NCBI RefSeq assembly: GCF_019511665.1 | Contig: NZ_JAEUAW010000004.1 | Location: 124,001-188,000 of the forward strand | Direction of reading: 5' to 3' | From: Microbacterium jejuense | GTDB lineage: Bacteria > Actinomycetota > Actinomycetes > Actinomycetales > Microbacteriaceae | Length of the DNA stretch: 64,000 nt | Shown: in pieces, positions 18,089 to 26,988 of the stretch | How the letters are laid out: every line of letters starts with the position of its first letter | How positions within the stretch are numbered: the first letter of the stretch is position 1 | Position numbers and translations under genes: made by a program | The notes under the pieces: model-generated | Told to the model about the DNA's origin: nothing | The model's input: the letters and a program-made list of their open reading frames with translations, nothing else | Database searches by the model: none

Positions 18089-21000
18089 TGGCGAGCAGAG
18101 CGGAGCGCCGTGTTGGGCGCAGAGGACGCCGAACGCGGGTCGGTCGTGACCCCCGGCGATCTCGGGCTCGCCGAACCGGACGTGACGGTCGTGCACGTCG
18201 CGGAACCCGAGCGCGACCGGCTGCGTCTGCAGTCCGCGGCGCTCGGCGGACGCTCCACGCTGCAGCACTTCATCGACGGCCAGGACGCGGCGATCGAGAT
18301 CACGAAGGCGCACCCCGGCAGCCTCCCGCAGTTCATCACCGGCAGGTCGACGCTGCTGTCGAACCTCTTCCGCGACGAGGTGGCGCTGCGCGGCGCGCGC
18401 CTGGCCGCCGAGCGCATCACGGCGAAGGACCTCGAGCTGCGCACGACGCGCGGGCTCGACACCGTCCGCCTCGCGGTGGGACTCGCCCACTGGCGTCTCG
18501 GCGGGCTCGTGTGCAGCGCCCCTGTGCTGCTGCGCCCGCTGGCGATCCGCCGTCACCACGGCGACTTCGAACTCAAGCTGCACGGGACGTTCTCGGTCAA
18601 CCCCGAGCTGGTGCGCGCGATGCGGCGGCACTTCGGCATCGCGATCGACGCGGGAGGCCTCGCCGCGCTCGCCTACGAGGGCGGGCTGTTCAAGCCGCAG
18701 CCGGTGATCGACCACCTGCGCGCACTCACCGCGTCCATCGACAGCTACGTCGTGAAGCCCCGCCTGCTCGTCTCGAGCTTCGCGGACGTGGGCGGGAGCA
18801 TGGCGGCGGACGCCACGAACCTCGACCACCCCGTGCTCAACGCGCTCGCGGGCCACGTCTCGGACCGCGAGTCGCTGACCATCCGTCGCGACGGACCCGT
18901 TCCGACGAGCCCCGACCATCGTCCGCCGGCGGCGGACACGCTGCTGCTGGACGCGGACTCCGAACAGGAACGGGTGCTGGCGCGCATCGCCGACGGCCAG
19001 TCGATCGTGGTGCACACGCTGCCCGGCACCGGCGGCACGCAGACCGTCATCAACACGGTCGGCCAGCTGGTCCGTGCCGGCAAGAACGTGCTCGTCGTGA
19101 GCGCGCGACGCTCGACGCTCGACGGCGTCCGCCATCGCCTCGCGGGGATCGGGCTGCCAGGGCTCGCGGTGTCGCCCGACCGGCTGCAGCGCGACCTCAT
19201 CCGCGCGATCGGCCGCAACGAGAAGGCCGAGACCCCCAAGGTCGCCGACATCGACGACGCGCTCGTGCGCCTGCGCGGCGTGCTCGGCGACTACCGCTCC
19301 GCGGTGACCGACCCGCATCCGTCGCTCGGCGTCTCGGTGCTCGACATCCTGCGCGCCCTCGCGACGCTCGCGGAGTCCGGCGCGGCACCGGCGACCGAGG
19401 CGCGCTTCGACGAGGAGGCGCTCGAGCGCCTTGCGACCACGCGCCCGGAGGCGGCGGCCAAGCTCGCGGCGGCCGCGCGGCTCGGGGAGTTCCGCTTCGG
19501 TCCCGACGACTCGCCGTGGTACGGCGTCACGTTCTCGACCGTCGAAGAGGCGCGGGCCGCGCATGCGCTGGCCGGAAAGCTGCAGCGCAGCGATCTGCCC
19601 ACGCTGCTGGAGCGCGGCTACGAACTGGTCGGCCAGACGCGCATGCGCCCCTTCCAGACCGTCGATGAGCTCGGGGTCTACCTGCGCCTCATGCAGGGCA
19701 TCCGCGACTCGCTCGACAAGTTCAGCATGACGGTCTTCGAGCGTCCGCTGGGCGAGCTGATCCAGGCGCACGCGGCCCGACGCGACGCACCCGACATGAC
19801 CGGGGCGAACCGCCGCCGGCTGCGCCGCCTGTCGCGCGAGTACCTGCGTCCGGGCGTCCACGTGCCCGACATGTACGAGGCGCTCGTGCGCATCCAGCAG
19901 CAGCGCACGGAGTGGCAGCGGTACGTCGAGGCCGGCGTGACGCCCGAGGTGCCGCTGGGCCTCGGCGACGTGCAGGTCGCGTGGCACCGCGTCGAGTCCG
20001 AGCTCGGCGAACTCGACAGCGTGCTCGGCCGCAGCGGACCCGATCGCCTCGGAGCGCTGCCCGTGAAGCAGCTCGTGCGCACGCTCGCGGGCCTTGCCGC
20101 GGACTCCGACGTCTTCGACAACCTCAAGGAGCGCGCCACGCTGCGCACCGAGCTGGCGGCCCTGGGACTGGAGCCGCTGCTGCTCGAGCTCTCGGTGCGG
20201 CACGTTCCCGAAGAGCAGGTGGCGGCCGAACTCGAGTTCGCGTGGTGGCAGTCCGCGCTCGAACTGGTGCTGCGCACGGATCGGGCCGTCCTCGGCGCCA
20301 ACACCGCGGTCGTCGACCGCCTGGAGCGGGACTTCCGTCTCGTCGACGAGGCGCATGCGGCGGCATCCGGTCCGCTTCTGGCTGCGCAGCTGGCCACGCA
20401 GTGGCGGATCGGCATCGTCGACCACGCCGATGAGGCTGCCGCGCTCAAGCAGGCACTCAAACGTGGTGCCGTGACGCCCGCCGAGCTCTTCGCCGTCGCA
20501 CCGACCCTGTCGCGCACGCTGGCGCCGGTGTGGCTCGCGTCGCCCTACGAGGTGCCACGGATCCCCGAGGCAGCGGCCTTCGACGTCGTCGTGCTGGCGG
20601 ATGCTGGGGCCCTGTGCCTCGCGGAGGCCGCACCCGCCCTGCGACGGGCGAGGCAGGTCGTGGCGTTCGGCGATCCCGTGACGCAGAAGCCGACGCCCTT
20701 CGTGGTCGCCGCCGCCTACTCGGCCGCGCCCTCCGCGCCCGCCGCGATGGCGGGGGAGGAGACCGCCGACGACGAGGTGCCGTTCGACCACACCAGCGTG
20801 TTCGAACGTCTGGCCGAGCTGTTCCCGGTCGAGACGCTGACCCGCAGCTACCGCGCGGGCGGCGAAGACCTGGCGGCGCTCGTGAACGACGCGTTCTACG
20901 GGGGCGAGCTCGTGTCGCTGCCGTGGGCGGGGTCGTACCTCGGACGCGGCAGCCTCGCGGTGGACTATGTCGAGGGGGGCCACGGCGCACCCGATCCCGT

Positions 21001-21844
21001 GACGGGCGCCGTCGAGAGTCCCGATTCCGAGGTCGCGCGCGTCGTGACTCTCGTCGTCGAGCACGCCGTCAACCGCGGCACCGAGTCGCTCATGGTCGTG
21101 ACAGCGAGCGCGCGTCATGCCGAGCGCATCCGCGGTGCCGTCGAGGCGGCGTTCGTCGGCCGGTCCGACGTCGCGGACTTCGTCTCACGCGACACCGCTG
21201 AGCCGTTCGCCGTGCTCACGCTCGAGGAGTCGGTGGCCGAGAGCCGCGACCGCGTGATCTTCTCGCTCGGCTTCGGTCTCACCAAGCACGGCCGCGTGCT
21301 GAGCGACTTCGGCGACCTGTCGACCCCCGACGGCGAACGACTGCTCACCGTCGGCATGACCCGTGCGCGCCGGTCGATGGTGATCGTGTCGTCCATCCGC
21401 CCGTCGGCATTCGACGACGGCCGCCTGGAGTACGGCGCGGCGACGCTCATGTCGATCCTCGGCAACATCGCCGCCCGATCGCGCGAGGCACGGCTCGAAG
21501 ACCTCGCCGATCCGCTGACCCGCGCGCTCGCGCGCGAGCTGCGGCGCGCCGGGCTGTCGGTCGACGTGCACTACCGCGGCCTGCTGCCGCTCGTGGCGCA
21601 GTACGACGGCAAGGCCGTCGTCGTCGAGAGCGACCCCGAGACGGTGGGCGAGTCGCTGCGCGAGTCGCTGCGGCTGCGCCCGCAGGTGCTGCGGCGCCTC
21701 GGCTGGCACTACGTCCGCGTGCACTCGTTCGACCTGTACCGCGACCCCGCCGAAGTGGCTCAGCGGATCGCCGCGATGCTCGGCGTGCCGCCGGATGCCC
21801 CGCGCGTCGACAACGAGACGCAGCCGATCGATGTCGTCGAGTGA
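18086..21844 (+). CDS. Giant SF1-helicase-like protein with altered Walker motifs and Vsr/MTES_1575-type C-terminus
   Basis: The protein has about 1252 residues. The middle and C-terminal parts follow UPF1-like SF1 helicases: P-loop region LPGTGGTQT (312-320), VVAFGDPVTQKP, TRSYRAGGEDLAALVNDAFYG, and LLTVGMTRARRSMVIVSS. Two key sites are changed. The P-loop lysine is Gly317 (PGTGGT instead of PGTGKT). The Walker B DE is lost (FDVVVLADAG). The last 90 residues (VVVESDPE, LRPQVLRRLGWHYVRVHS, LYRDP) resemble the Vsr-like nuclease fold REase_MTES_1575, named from Microbacterium testaceum. ATP hydrolysis is doubtful; a DNA-binding or structural role is possible. GTG 18086 is chosen from the -10 spacing. 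The next gene starts inside its last codons. Confidence 0.75.
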   Translation: MWRAERSAVLGAEDAERGSVVTPGDLGLAEPDVTVVHVAEPERDRLRLQSAALGGRSTLQHFIDGQDAAIEITKAHPGSLPQFITGRSTLLSNLFRDEVALRGARLAAERITAKDLELRTTRGLDTVRLAVGLAHWRLGGLVCSAPVLLRPLAIRRHHGDFELKLHGTFSVNPELVRAMRRHFGIAIDAGGLAALAYEGGLFKPQPVIDHLRALTASIDSYVVKPRLLVSSFADVGGSMAADATNLDHPVLNALAGHVSDRESLTIRRDGPVPTSPDHRPPAADTLLLDADSEQERVLARIADGQSIVVHTLPGTGGTQTVINTVGQLVRAGKNVLVVSARRSTLDGVRHRLAGIGLPGLAVSPDRLQRDLIRAIGRNEKAETPKVADIDDALVRLRGVLGDYRSAVTDPHPSLGVSVLDILRALATLAESGAAPATEARFDEEALERLATTRPEAAAKLAAAARLGEFRFGPDDSPWYGVTFSTVEEARAAHALAGKLQRSDLPTLLERGYELVGQTRMRPFQTVDELGVYLRLMQGIRDSLDKFSMTVFERPLGELIQAHAARRDAPDMTGANRRRLRRLSREYLRPGVHVPDMYEALVRIQQQRTEWQRYVEAGVTPEVPLGLGDVQVAWHRVESELGELDSVLGRSGPDRLGALPVKQLVRTLAGLAADSDVFDNLKERATLRTELAALGLEPLLLELSVRHVPEEQVAAELEFAWWQSALELVLRTDRAVLGANTAVVDRLERDFRLVDEAHAAASGPLLAAQLATQWRIGIVDHADEAAALKQALKRGAVTPAELFAVAPTLSRTLAPVWLASPYEVPRIPEAAAFDVVVLADAGALCLAEAAPALRRARQVVAFGDPVTQKPTPFVVAAAYSAAPSAPAAMAGEETADDEVPFDHTSVFERLAELFPVETLTRSYRAGGEDLAALVNDAFYGGELVSLPWAGSYLGRGSLAVDYVEGGHGAPDPVTGAVESPDSEVARVVTLVVEHAVNRGTESLMVVTASARHAERIRGAVEAAFVGRSDVADFVSRDTAEPFAVLTLEESVAESRDRVIFSLGFGLTKHGRVLSDFGDLSTPDGERLLTVGMTRARRSMVIVSSIRPSAFDDGRLEYGAATLMSILGNIAARSREARLEDLADPLTRALARELRRAGLSVDVHYRGLLPLVAQYDGKAVVVESDPETVGESLRESLRLRPQVLRRLGWHYVRVHSFDLYRDPAEVAQRIAAMLGVPPDAPRVDNETQPIDVVE

Positions 21845-22031
21845 CCGTCAGCGCATCGAGCGGGTCCGCGGTTCACGGCGTGCGAAGCTGACGCCCGCCC
21901 CCGGCACGACCGCCGAGCCCACCCCTGCCGATGAACCGGTGGATGCCGCGACCGCAGGAGGTGCGGCATCCACCGGTTCTGCGGGGCCGAACGACGAGCG
22001 CATGCGCCGCGACGTTCCCCCGCACTACTAG
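21831..22031 (+). CDS. Small basic protein coupled to the helicase-like gene
   Basis: The protein has 66 residues: MSSSDRQRIERVRGSRRAKL, then a Pro/Ala/Thr-rich middle and the tail NDERMRRDVPPHY. The charged ends and low-complexity centre suggest a disordered adaptor. The ATG at 21831 lies 14 bases before the end of the preceding gene, in another frame, so translation is coupled. I recall similar short proteins with an ND-R-PPHY tail in Microbacteriaceae, but the function is unknown. Confidence 0.65.
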   Translation: MSSSDRQRIERVRGSRRAKLTPAPGTTAEPTPADEPVDAATAGGAASTGSAGPNDERMRRDVPPHY

Positions 22032-22052
22032 GGCGCTTGTCGTCTCGCCCGC

Positions 22053-22466
22053 TCAGCGGCCGGGCGACTTCTGCAGCAGGTCGCGGATCTGGACGAGCAG
22101 CTCCTGCTCGGTCGGCAGCGGCTCGGCCTCGGGCTGGCCGGCGCCGGCCCGGGCCGCCTGGCGCTCCTTGAAGTGGTTCATCGGCATGACGAACACGAAG
22201 TACACGATGACCGCGACCGCGAGGAAGTTGATGATCGAGCCGACGATCGTGCCGATCTGGAACGTGGAGGTCCCGCCCGACAGCGTCGGCACGGTCAACA
22301 CCCAGCTGCTGAGGTCGCCGACCTGGAAGACGACGCCGATGAGCGGATTGATGAAGCCGTCGACGAGTGCGCCGACGATTGCCGTGAACGCCGCGCCGAT
22401 CACGACCGCGACCGCCAGGTCGATGACGTTGCCGCGCAGGATGAATTCCTTGAAGCCCTTGATCAC
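22053..22466 (-). CDS. mscL: Large-conductance mechanosensitive channel
   Basis: The protein has 137 residues, the normal size. It begins MIKGFKEFILRGNVIDLAVA, with the conserved first pore helix, then FINPLIG and a second helix FLAVAVIVYFVFVMP. The cytoplasmic C-terminal helix ELLVQIRDLL is present. It forms a homopentamer in the plasma membrane and opens under osmotic downshock. It is convergent with the small coupled gene, and the FmdB gene lies upstream. Confidence 0.96.
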   Translation of the reverse strand: MIKGFKEFILRGNVIDLAVAVVIGAAFTAIVGALVDGFINPLIGVVFQVGDLSSWVLTVPTLSGGTSTFQIGTIVGSIINFLAVAVIVYFVFVMPMNHFKERQAARAGAGQPEAEPLPTEQELLVQIRDLLQKSPGR

Positions 22467-22510
22467 GTGGTACCCCCTGGGTGTCGTCCCGCGACGGATC
22501 GGGCTCCGGA

Positions 22511-22792
22511 TCAGGCTCCGGACGACGCGGGCGAGGCCTTCGCCTCGGACTTCGATGATGCCGAAGTCGATGAGGAGCCGCTACCCGAGGCATCCGATCC
22601 CGAGGTCTTGGCCCCCGCGCGCGAATCGGTGCGGTAGAAGCCCGAGCCGTTGAACGTCACGCCGATCGAGCCGTACTCCTTGCGCAGCGGACCGCCGCAT
22701 TCGGGGCACTCGGTGAGGGTGGGGTCGGCGAAGGACTGCACCGCGTCGAAGCGGTGACCGCACTGCTTGCAGGCGTAGGCGTAGGTGGGCAT
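22511..22792 (-). CDS. FmdB-family zinc-ribbon protein
   Basis: The protein has 93 residues. A zinc ribbon with two CxxC pairs (YACKQCGH, TECPECGG) occupies the first 35 residues. This is the FmdB/CxxC regulatory domain. The rest is a Ser/Ala/Gly-rich, probably disordered tail. Such genes often lie beside the 5-formyltetrahydrofolate cyclo-ligase gene in actinobacteria, as here, 20 bases downstream of it. The molecular role is not established. Confidence 0.88.
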   Translation of the reverse strand: MPTYAYACKQCGHRFDAVQSFADPTLTECPECGGPLRKEYGSIGVTFNGSGFYRTDSRAGAKTSGSDASGSGSSSTSASSKSEAKASPASSGA

Positions 22793-22811
22793 TTCTCTCG
22801 CTCGGTGGGGG

Positions 22812-23408
22812 TCAGCGCCGCGTGGGCGCGAGGGTGATGGTCTGCGTGGGGGTCACGACGCCGCTGACGCGCTGGTCGTGGACGTCGCTGGGCACCTCGT
22901 CGACGACCTCGGAGTCGTACACGACGGCGTACACGGGCGGGCACCGCTCCATGGATCCGAGGGTCTTGTCGTAGAAGCCGCGGCCCCAGCCGAGCCGCAT
23001 GCCGGTGCGGTCGACGGCGGCCGCGGGCACGACGAGCAGGTCGACGTCGTTCAGCGCGATGGGGCCGAGCAACTCGCCCACGGGCTCCGGGAGGCCGAAC
23101 AGCCCCTCGGCGATGTCGCCGTCGGGGGTCGCGACGGCCCAGTCCAGCAGCCCGTCGGTGCGGGTCACGGGAAGGAGGACCCGGATGCCGCGGGCCGCGG
23201 CATCCGCCACGAACGAACGCGTGCCGGGCTCGGTCGTGGTGGACAGGAAGCACGAGATCGAGCGGGCGCCGTGCTCGGCGACGAGGGCATCGAGCTGCGC
23301 GTGGACACCGGCCTCGGCGCCCTCGCGGGCCGCGTCCGAGAGCAGCTGACGGCGCTCGCGCAGCTCGGCTCGCAGCGCGCGCTTCGCGTCGGCGATCGCG
23401 TCGGACAT
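22812..23408 (-). CDS. 5-formyltetrahydrofolate cyclo-ligase
   Basis: The protein has 198 residues. It catalyses ATP-dependent conversion of 5-formyl-THF to 5,10-methenyl-THF. The signature GMRLGWGRGFYDKTL near residue 145 binds ATP-magnesium; IRVLLPVTR and the opening KRALRAELRERR fit the family. ATG at 23408 is chosen over the much longer open frame, which runs through the divergent galU gene. It forms a probable operon with the FmdB gene and is divergent from galU across 81 bases. Confidence 0.93.
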   Translation of the reverse strand: MSDAIADAKRALRAELRERRQLLSDAAREGAEAGVHAQLDALVAEHGARSISCFLSTTTEPGTRSFVADAAARGIRVLLPVTRTDGLLDWAVATPDGDIAEGLFGLPEPVGELLGPIALNDVDLLVVPAAAVDRTGMRLGWGRGFYDKTLGSMERCPPVYAVVYDSEVVDEVPSDVHDQRVSGVVTPTQTITLAPTRR

Positions 23409-23477
23409 GCCCTCGATTCTACGGCGGCGGATTCTAGACCGCGTCCATGTCCACCGGGAACGATAACCCTGGCGGCA

Positions 23478-23492
23478 TAGACTCGGACAATG
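23478..23492 (+). promoter_or_regulatory. Leaderless promoter of galU
   Basis: TAGACT at 23478-23483 is followed by six bases and ATG 23490. The spacing puts transcription start at the A of the start codon. No Shine-Dalgarno is present. Confidence 0.7.
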
Positions 23493-24377
23493 CCTCACTC
23501 TCCGATCAAGGCCGTGATCCCGGCCGCAGGTCTCGGTACCCGCTTCCTCCCGGCGACGAAGGCGATGCCCAAGGAGATGCTCCCGGTCGTCGACAAGCCC
23601 GCGATCCAGTACGTCGTCGAGGAGGCCGCGCAGGCCGGCATCGATGACATCCTCGTGATCATCGGTCGCAACAAGAACGCCATCTCGAACCACTTCGACT
23701 CGGTGCCCGAGCTCGAAGAGAAGCTGAAGGACAAGGGCGACGTCGATCGCCTTCGCCGCGTGCTGGAGTCGAGCGACCTCGCCGACATCCATTTCGTCCG
23801 CCAGGGCGAGCCGAAGGGTCTCGGCCACGCCGTGCTGCGTGCGAAGGCGCACGTCGGCGACTCCTCCTTCGCGGTCATGCTCGGCGACGACCTCATCGAC
23901 GAGCGCGACGAGCTGCTGACCACGATGATCGCCGAGCACGAGCGCACGGGCGCCGCGATCGTGGCCCTCATGGAGGTGCCGCAATCGCACATCCACCTCT
24001 ACGGCGTCGCGTCGGCCGAGGCGACCGAGCAGGACGGCGTCGTCAAGGTGAACGGCCTCGTCGAGAAGCCCAGCGCCGAGGACGCCCCGTCGAACCTCGC
24101 GATCATCGGCCGCTACGTGCTCAGCCCCGCCGTGTTCGACATCCTCGAGCGCACGGAGCCCGGCAAGGGCGGCGAGATCCAGCTCACCGACGCACTGCAG
24201 GAGCTCGCGGCCGACCCAGACGGACCCGGCGTGTACGGCGTCGTCTTCCGTGGCCGTCGCTACGACACCGGCGATAGGGTGGACTACATCAAGGCCATCG
24301 TGCAGCTCGCGGTCGATCGCGAAGACCTCGGTCCCGATCTGCGTCCCTGGTTCAAGGAGTTCGCGGCGAACCTCTGA
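23490..24377 (+). CDS. galU: UTP-glucose-1-phosphate uridylyltransferase
   Basis: The protein has 295 residues. It makes UDP-glucose from UTP and glucose-1-phosphate for wall polymers and trehalose. The nucleotidyltransferase signature AAGLGTRFLPATKAMPKEML is at residues 11-30, with VDKPAIQYVVEEA, LGDDLID and the catalytic VEKP following, and YDTGDRVDYIKA near the end. It is probably translated from a leaderless mRNA. The acetyltransferase gene follows 23 bases later, so the two may share a transcript. Confidence 0.96.
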   Translation: MPHSPIKAVIPAAGLGTRFLPATKAMPKEMLPVVDKPAIQYVVEEAAQAGIDDILVIIGRNKNAISNHFDSVPELEEKLKDKGDVDRLRRVLESSDLADIHFVRQGEPKGLGHAVLRAKAHVGDSSFAVMLGDDLIDERDELLTTMIAEHERTGAAIVALMEVPQSHIHLYGVASAEATEQDGVVKVNGLVEKPSAEDAPSNLAIIGRYVLSPAVFDILERTEPGKGGEIQLTDALQELAADPDGPGVYGVVFRGRRYDTGDRVDYIKAIVQLAVDREDLGPDLRPWFKEFAANL

Positions 24378-24400
24378 CGCCGCCCGTTCAAGGGAGTCTC

Positions 24401-25030
24401 GTGGATCTGACGGCTCCCCGCAGCCATGGCCCGGTGGCGATCCGGCTGGTGAAGCAGCGCGACGCGCGCGTGCTGCAGAGCGAGCTGCTCGCCAACCGCG
24501 GCTGGCTGCGTCCGTGGGAGGCCACGAGCCCCGACGGCCCTGTGTCGTTCGACATGCGCGTCGGCGTGCGCCGGCTGCTGCAGCAGTACCGCGACGGCGT
24601 CGGCGTGCCGTTCGTCATGGAGTACGACGGCGAGGTCGCCGGACAGCTCAACGTGTGGGGCGTCGCGCGCGGCTCGCTCGCATCGGCCACGATCGGCTAC
24701 TGGGTCAGCGAGCGATTCGCCGGTCGTGGCATCACGCCCACATCGGTGGCGCTCGCGACCGACATCTGCTTCTCGGAGCTGCGCCTGCACCGCATGGAGA
24801 TCTGCATCCGGCCTGAGAACCGGGCGAGCCTGCGCGTCGTCGAGAAGCTCGGGTTCCGCTACGAGGGCCTGCGGCGACGCTTCATCCACATCGACGGGGA
24901 CTGGCGCGACCACTACGCGTTCGCCCTCGTGCGAGAGGACGTGCCCGAGGGCGTGCTGCAGCGGTGGGTGTCCGGTCGGGCGCCGCAGGACGCGGCGACC
25001 GTCCCTCCCGCGGATCGCCTGCACGCGTAG
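24401..25030 (+). CDS. GNAT acetyltransferase, RimJ/RimL type
   Basis: The protein has 209 residues. The acetyl-CoA site appears as IGYWVSERFAGRGITPTSVA, and the later ENRASLRVVEKLGFRYEGL is typical of the RimJ/RimL group that acetylates protein N-termini. The GTG start at 24401 is supported by AGGGAG five bases upstream. The position behind galU is common in actinobacteria. The target protein is not known; RimJ proper acetylates ribosomal protein S5 in E. coli. Confidence 0.88.
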   Translation: MDLTAPRSHGPVAIRLVKQRDARVLQSELLANRGWLRPWEATSPDGPVSFDMRVGVRRLLQQYRDGVGVPFVMEYDGEVAGQLNVWGVARGSLASATIGYWVSERFAGRGITPTSVALATDICFSELRLHRMEICIRPENRASLRVVEKLGFRYEGLRRRFIHIDGDWRDHYAFALVREDVPEGVLQRWVSGRAPQDAATVPPADRLHA

Positions 25031-25092
25031 GCCGACGACGCGCATCGCGCGACACGCGAGCGGATGCGTGTGTCCGCGGGATGCCGTCGCGT

Positions 25093-25108
25093 TACCGTGG
25101 ACTGCATG
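25093..25108 (+). promoter_or_regulatory. Leaderless promoter of the coiled-coil membrane protein
   Basis: TACCGT at 25093-25098 precedes ATG 25106 by seven bases, and there is no Shine-Dalgarno. This decides the start over the upstream in-frame ATG at 25064. Confidence 0.6.
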
Positions 25109-26077
25109 GGTGGGCAGGTACTGGGCGGGGGAGTGATCGTCCTCGTCGCCGCGGCGTTGTGGCTGGTCTACCTGCTGCCGTCGTGGCACAGCAGGCGTCA
25201 GTACGACGCCGCTGAGCGCAACGCCGTGCGGCTCAACCAGGCGCTCCGGGTGCTCGCCGAGACGAGTGAGACGCCTGAAGAGGTGCGGCTGGAGCTCAAC
25301 GCGCGCACCGCCGCCGCCCAGCAGCGGCTCGCGAAGCGCGCTCTCGCCGAACGCGAGCAGGCGGCCCTCGAAGGCGCGAAGGCCGAGCTCGAACGCGCCC
25401 GCACCGAGCGGGTCGCCGCCGAGGCCGCCGCGCGGGTCGACCTGGAGCGCTCACGTGCGGAGCGTGCCGCGGCCGAGGCTGCCGCGCGTGCCGAGCTCGC
25501 AGCGGCGCGCGCCCTCCCGGCCGCCCGCCGCGCGCGTGCGCGCCGCCGGTTCCGCCTCGCCGCGACCTTCGTCGGGGTGCTCGGTCTCGGGCTGGCCGCG
25601 TGGGGCGCGTACGAGACCGTCACCGCCGGCGTGCAGACGCTCCTGTGGACGGGGGTGGGACTGGCTGCGGCATCCCTTCTCGTCCTTCACCGGCTCGCGC
25701 GGGTCGCCGCGCGCGCTGTCGCCGCGTCGGCGGATGCCGCACCCCGACGCGCGACGGCGGTGCAGGATGTCGCGCTCGAGGTCGAGGAGCGGGTGTGGGA
25801 GCCGCGCACCCTGCCGCAGCCGCTCACCGCGTCCGCCGGATCGCGCGCGGCCGCCGTGCTGGACGCGCAGGCCGCTCGCGCCGCACTGCGTCAGGCAGCC
25901 CTCGAAGAGGCGATGCGGGCGCGAGCGGAGGACCAGCGTCCGCCGTCGATCGACACGGCTCGGACGGCACGGACGACCTCGCCGGGCACCGACTACTCGC
26001 GGATGGGGTACGTCGACGACGCCGAGATCGAGGCGCACGTGCGCGACCTGCTGAGCCGCCGCGCAGCGGGTCAGTGA
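25106..26077 (+). CDS. Membrane protein with long alanine-rich coiled coil
   Basis: The protein has 323 residues. An N-terminal membrane helix (VIVLVAAALWLVYLLPSW) comes first. Then residues about 35-145 form a highly charged Ala/Arg/Glu coiled coil with repeats such as ERTRAE-like heptads (RVAAEAAARVDLERSRAERA). Two further membrane helices lie near 155-200 (FVGVLGLGLAAWGAY, GVGLAAASLLVLHRL). A cytoplasmic tail ends in MGYVDDAEIEAHVRDLLSRR. No enzymatic motif is present. It is conserved in layout with the tRNA-Ala that follows in related genomes as I recall, but function is unknown; an envelope or division scaffold is one guess. Confidence 0.65.
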   Translation: MGGQVLGGGVIVLVAAALWLVYLLPSWHSRRQYDAAERNAVRLNQALRVLAETSETPEEVRLELNARTAAAQQRLAKRALAEREQAALEGAKAELERARTERVAAEAAARVDLERSRAERAAAEAAARAELAAARALPAARRARARRRFRLAATFVGVLGLGLAAWGAYETVTAGVQTLLWTGVGLAAASLLVLHRLARVAARAVAASADAAPRRATAVQDVALEVEERVWEPRTLPQPLTASAGSRAAAVLDAQAARAALRQAALEEAMRARAEDQRPPSIDTARTARTTSPGTDYSRMGYVDDAEIEAHVRDLLSRRAAGQ

Positions 26078-26144
26078 GGCGCGCCCGGGGTCGCCGGCCG
26101 ATTCGGAGCACGCTTCGAGCCGTGATAGTGTTTTCGAGGTTCAC

Positions 26145-26220
26145 GGGCCTGTAGCGCAGTTGGTAGCGCGCCTCGTTCGCATCGAGGAGGTCAGGGGTTC
26201 GATTCCCCTCAGGTCCACCA
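26145..26220 (+). tRNA. tRNA-Ala (anticodon CGC)
   Basis: The acceptor arms GGGCCTG and CAGGTCC pair with one G-T. The anticodon stem CTCG/CGAG holds the loop TTCGCAT, anticodon CGC. The T arm has GGTTCGATTCC, and CCA is encoded at 26218-26220. A hairpin terminator follows directly. Confidence 0.96.
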
Positions 26221-26227
26221 GAACACC

Positions 26228-26257
26228 GAAGAGCCCGCCGGATCCGGCGGGCTCTTC
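26228..26257. terminator. Palindromic terminator between tRNA-Ala and gntR
   Basis: GAAGAGCCCGCCGGA at 26228-26242 is followed at once by its exact complement. As a hairpin it gives a 12-13 bp stem ending in CTCTTC. It serves the tRNA and, on the other strand, the GntR-family gene ending at 26264. Confidence 0.85.
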
Positions 26258-26263
26258 TGCGTC

Positions 26264-26974
26264 TCAGACGGCCTTCAGCGGCGGGGGAGCTGCCGACGAC
26301 TCGATGATCGAGACGCCACGGCCGCGGAGTCGACGCCGCTCCTCTTCGAGCGAGGCCAGCAGGCGATCGCGGGTGCCGCGGCTGTGCTGCGCGACGAGGC
26401 GTCGGGCGGCGGCGGCGTCGCGGTCCGCGACGGCTGCGGCGATCTGCATGTGCTCGGCGCGAGCCTGCGCCCGTGACTCGGGCGTGCGCACCTCGAGCCA
26501 CCGCGTGCGGCTCAACCGGGTCAGGGCGCCCGCCATCGCGTCGGCGAGGAACGGGTTGCGCGACAGGCGCGCCAGGGCGAGGTGGAAGTCGCTGCCGTCG
26601 CGCAGGCCGACCTCTTCGTCGTCGTGGCGATGGTGAGCGTCCGCGAGCGCGCGGAGGGATGCCAGCTCGGCGTCGTCGGCGCGCTCGACCGCATGCTCGA
26701 CCACGGCGGCCTCGACGGCCTCGCGATACTCCATGACCGCGCGGATCTCGGCCAGATCGATCGGCGCCACCTGCCAGCCGCGTCCCTCGCGCTGCGTGAG
26801 CCCCTCGTTCTCGAGCCGCATCAGCGCGGCGCGGATGGGCGTGCGCGACGCGCCGAGCAGGGACTCCAGCCCGCGTTCGCTCAGTCGTTCACCGGGCATC
26901 AGCTCGAGGGAGAGGATCGCGGTGCGGAGCCTGTCGTACAGGCCTCCATCGTTCGCTGCGTTCATGGCATCCAT
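26264..26974 (-). CDS. GntR-family (FCD) transcriptional regulator
   Basis: The protein has 236 residues. The winged helix-turn-helix lies at residues 10-75 (RTAILSLELMPGERLSERGL, GASRTPIRAALMRLENEGL). The all-helical FCD effector domain at 85-215 has the metal-ligand pattern VEYREAVEAAVVEHAVE-like, DFHLALARLSRN and EHMQIAAAVADRD. It is divergent from an MFS gene, and a palindrome overlaps the shared promoter, so it probably controls both itself and the transporter in response to the transported substrate. ATG 26974 is used; ATG 26965 is also possible. Confidence 0.87.
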   Translation of the reverse strand: MDAMNAANDGGLYDRLRTAILSLELMPGERLSERGLESLLGASRTPIRAALMRLENEGLTQREGRGWQVAPIDLAEIRAVMEYREAVEAAVVEHAVERADDAELASLRALADAHHRHDDEEVGLRDGSDFHLALARLSRNPFLADAMAGALTRLSRTRWLEVRTPESRAQARAEHMQIAAAVADRDAAAARRLVAQHSRGTRDRLLASLEEERRRLRGRGVSIIESSAAPPPLKAV

Positions 26975-26988
26975 TGTGGTGCACCGGA

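Noticed and set aside
17900-21118. Open frame of over 1000 codons on the minus strand
   Set aside because: It lies opposite the helicase-like gene. Its composition is Arg/Ala/Val/His-rich as produced by the reverse of GC-rich codons, and it shows no domain.
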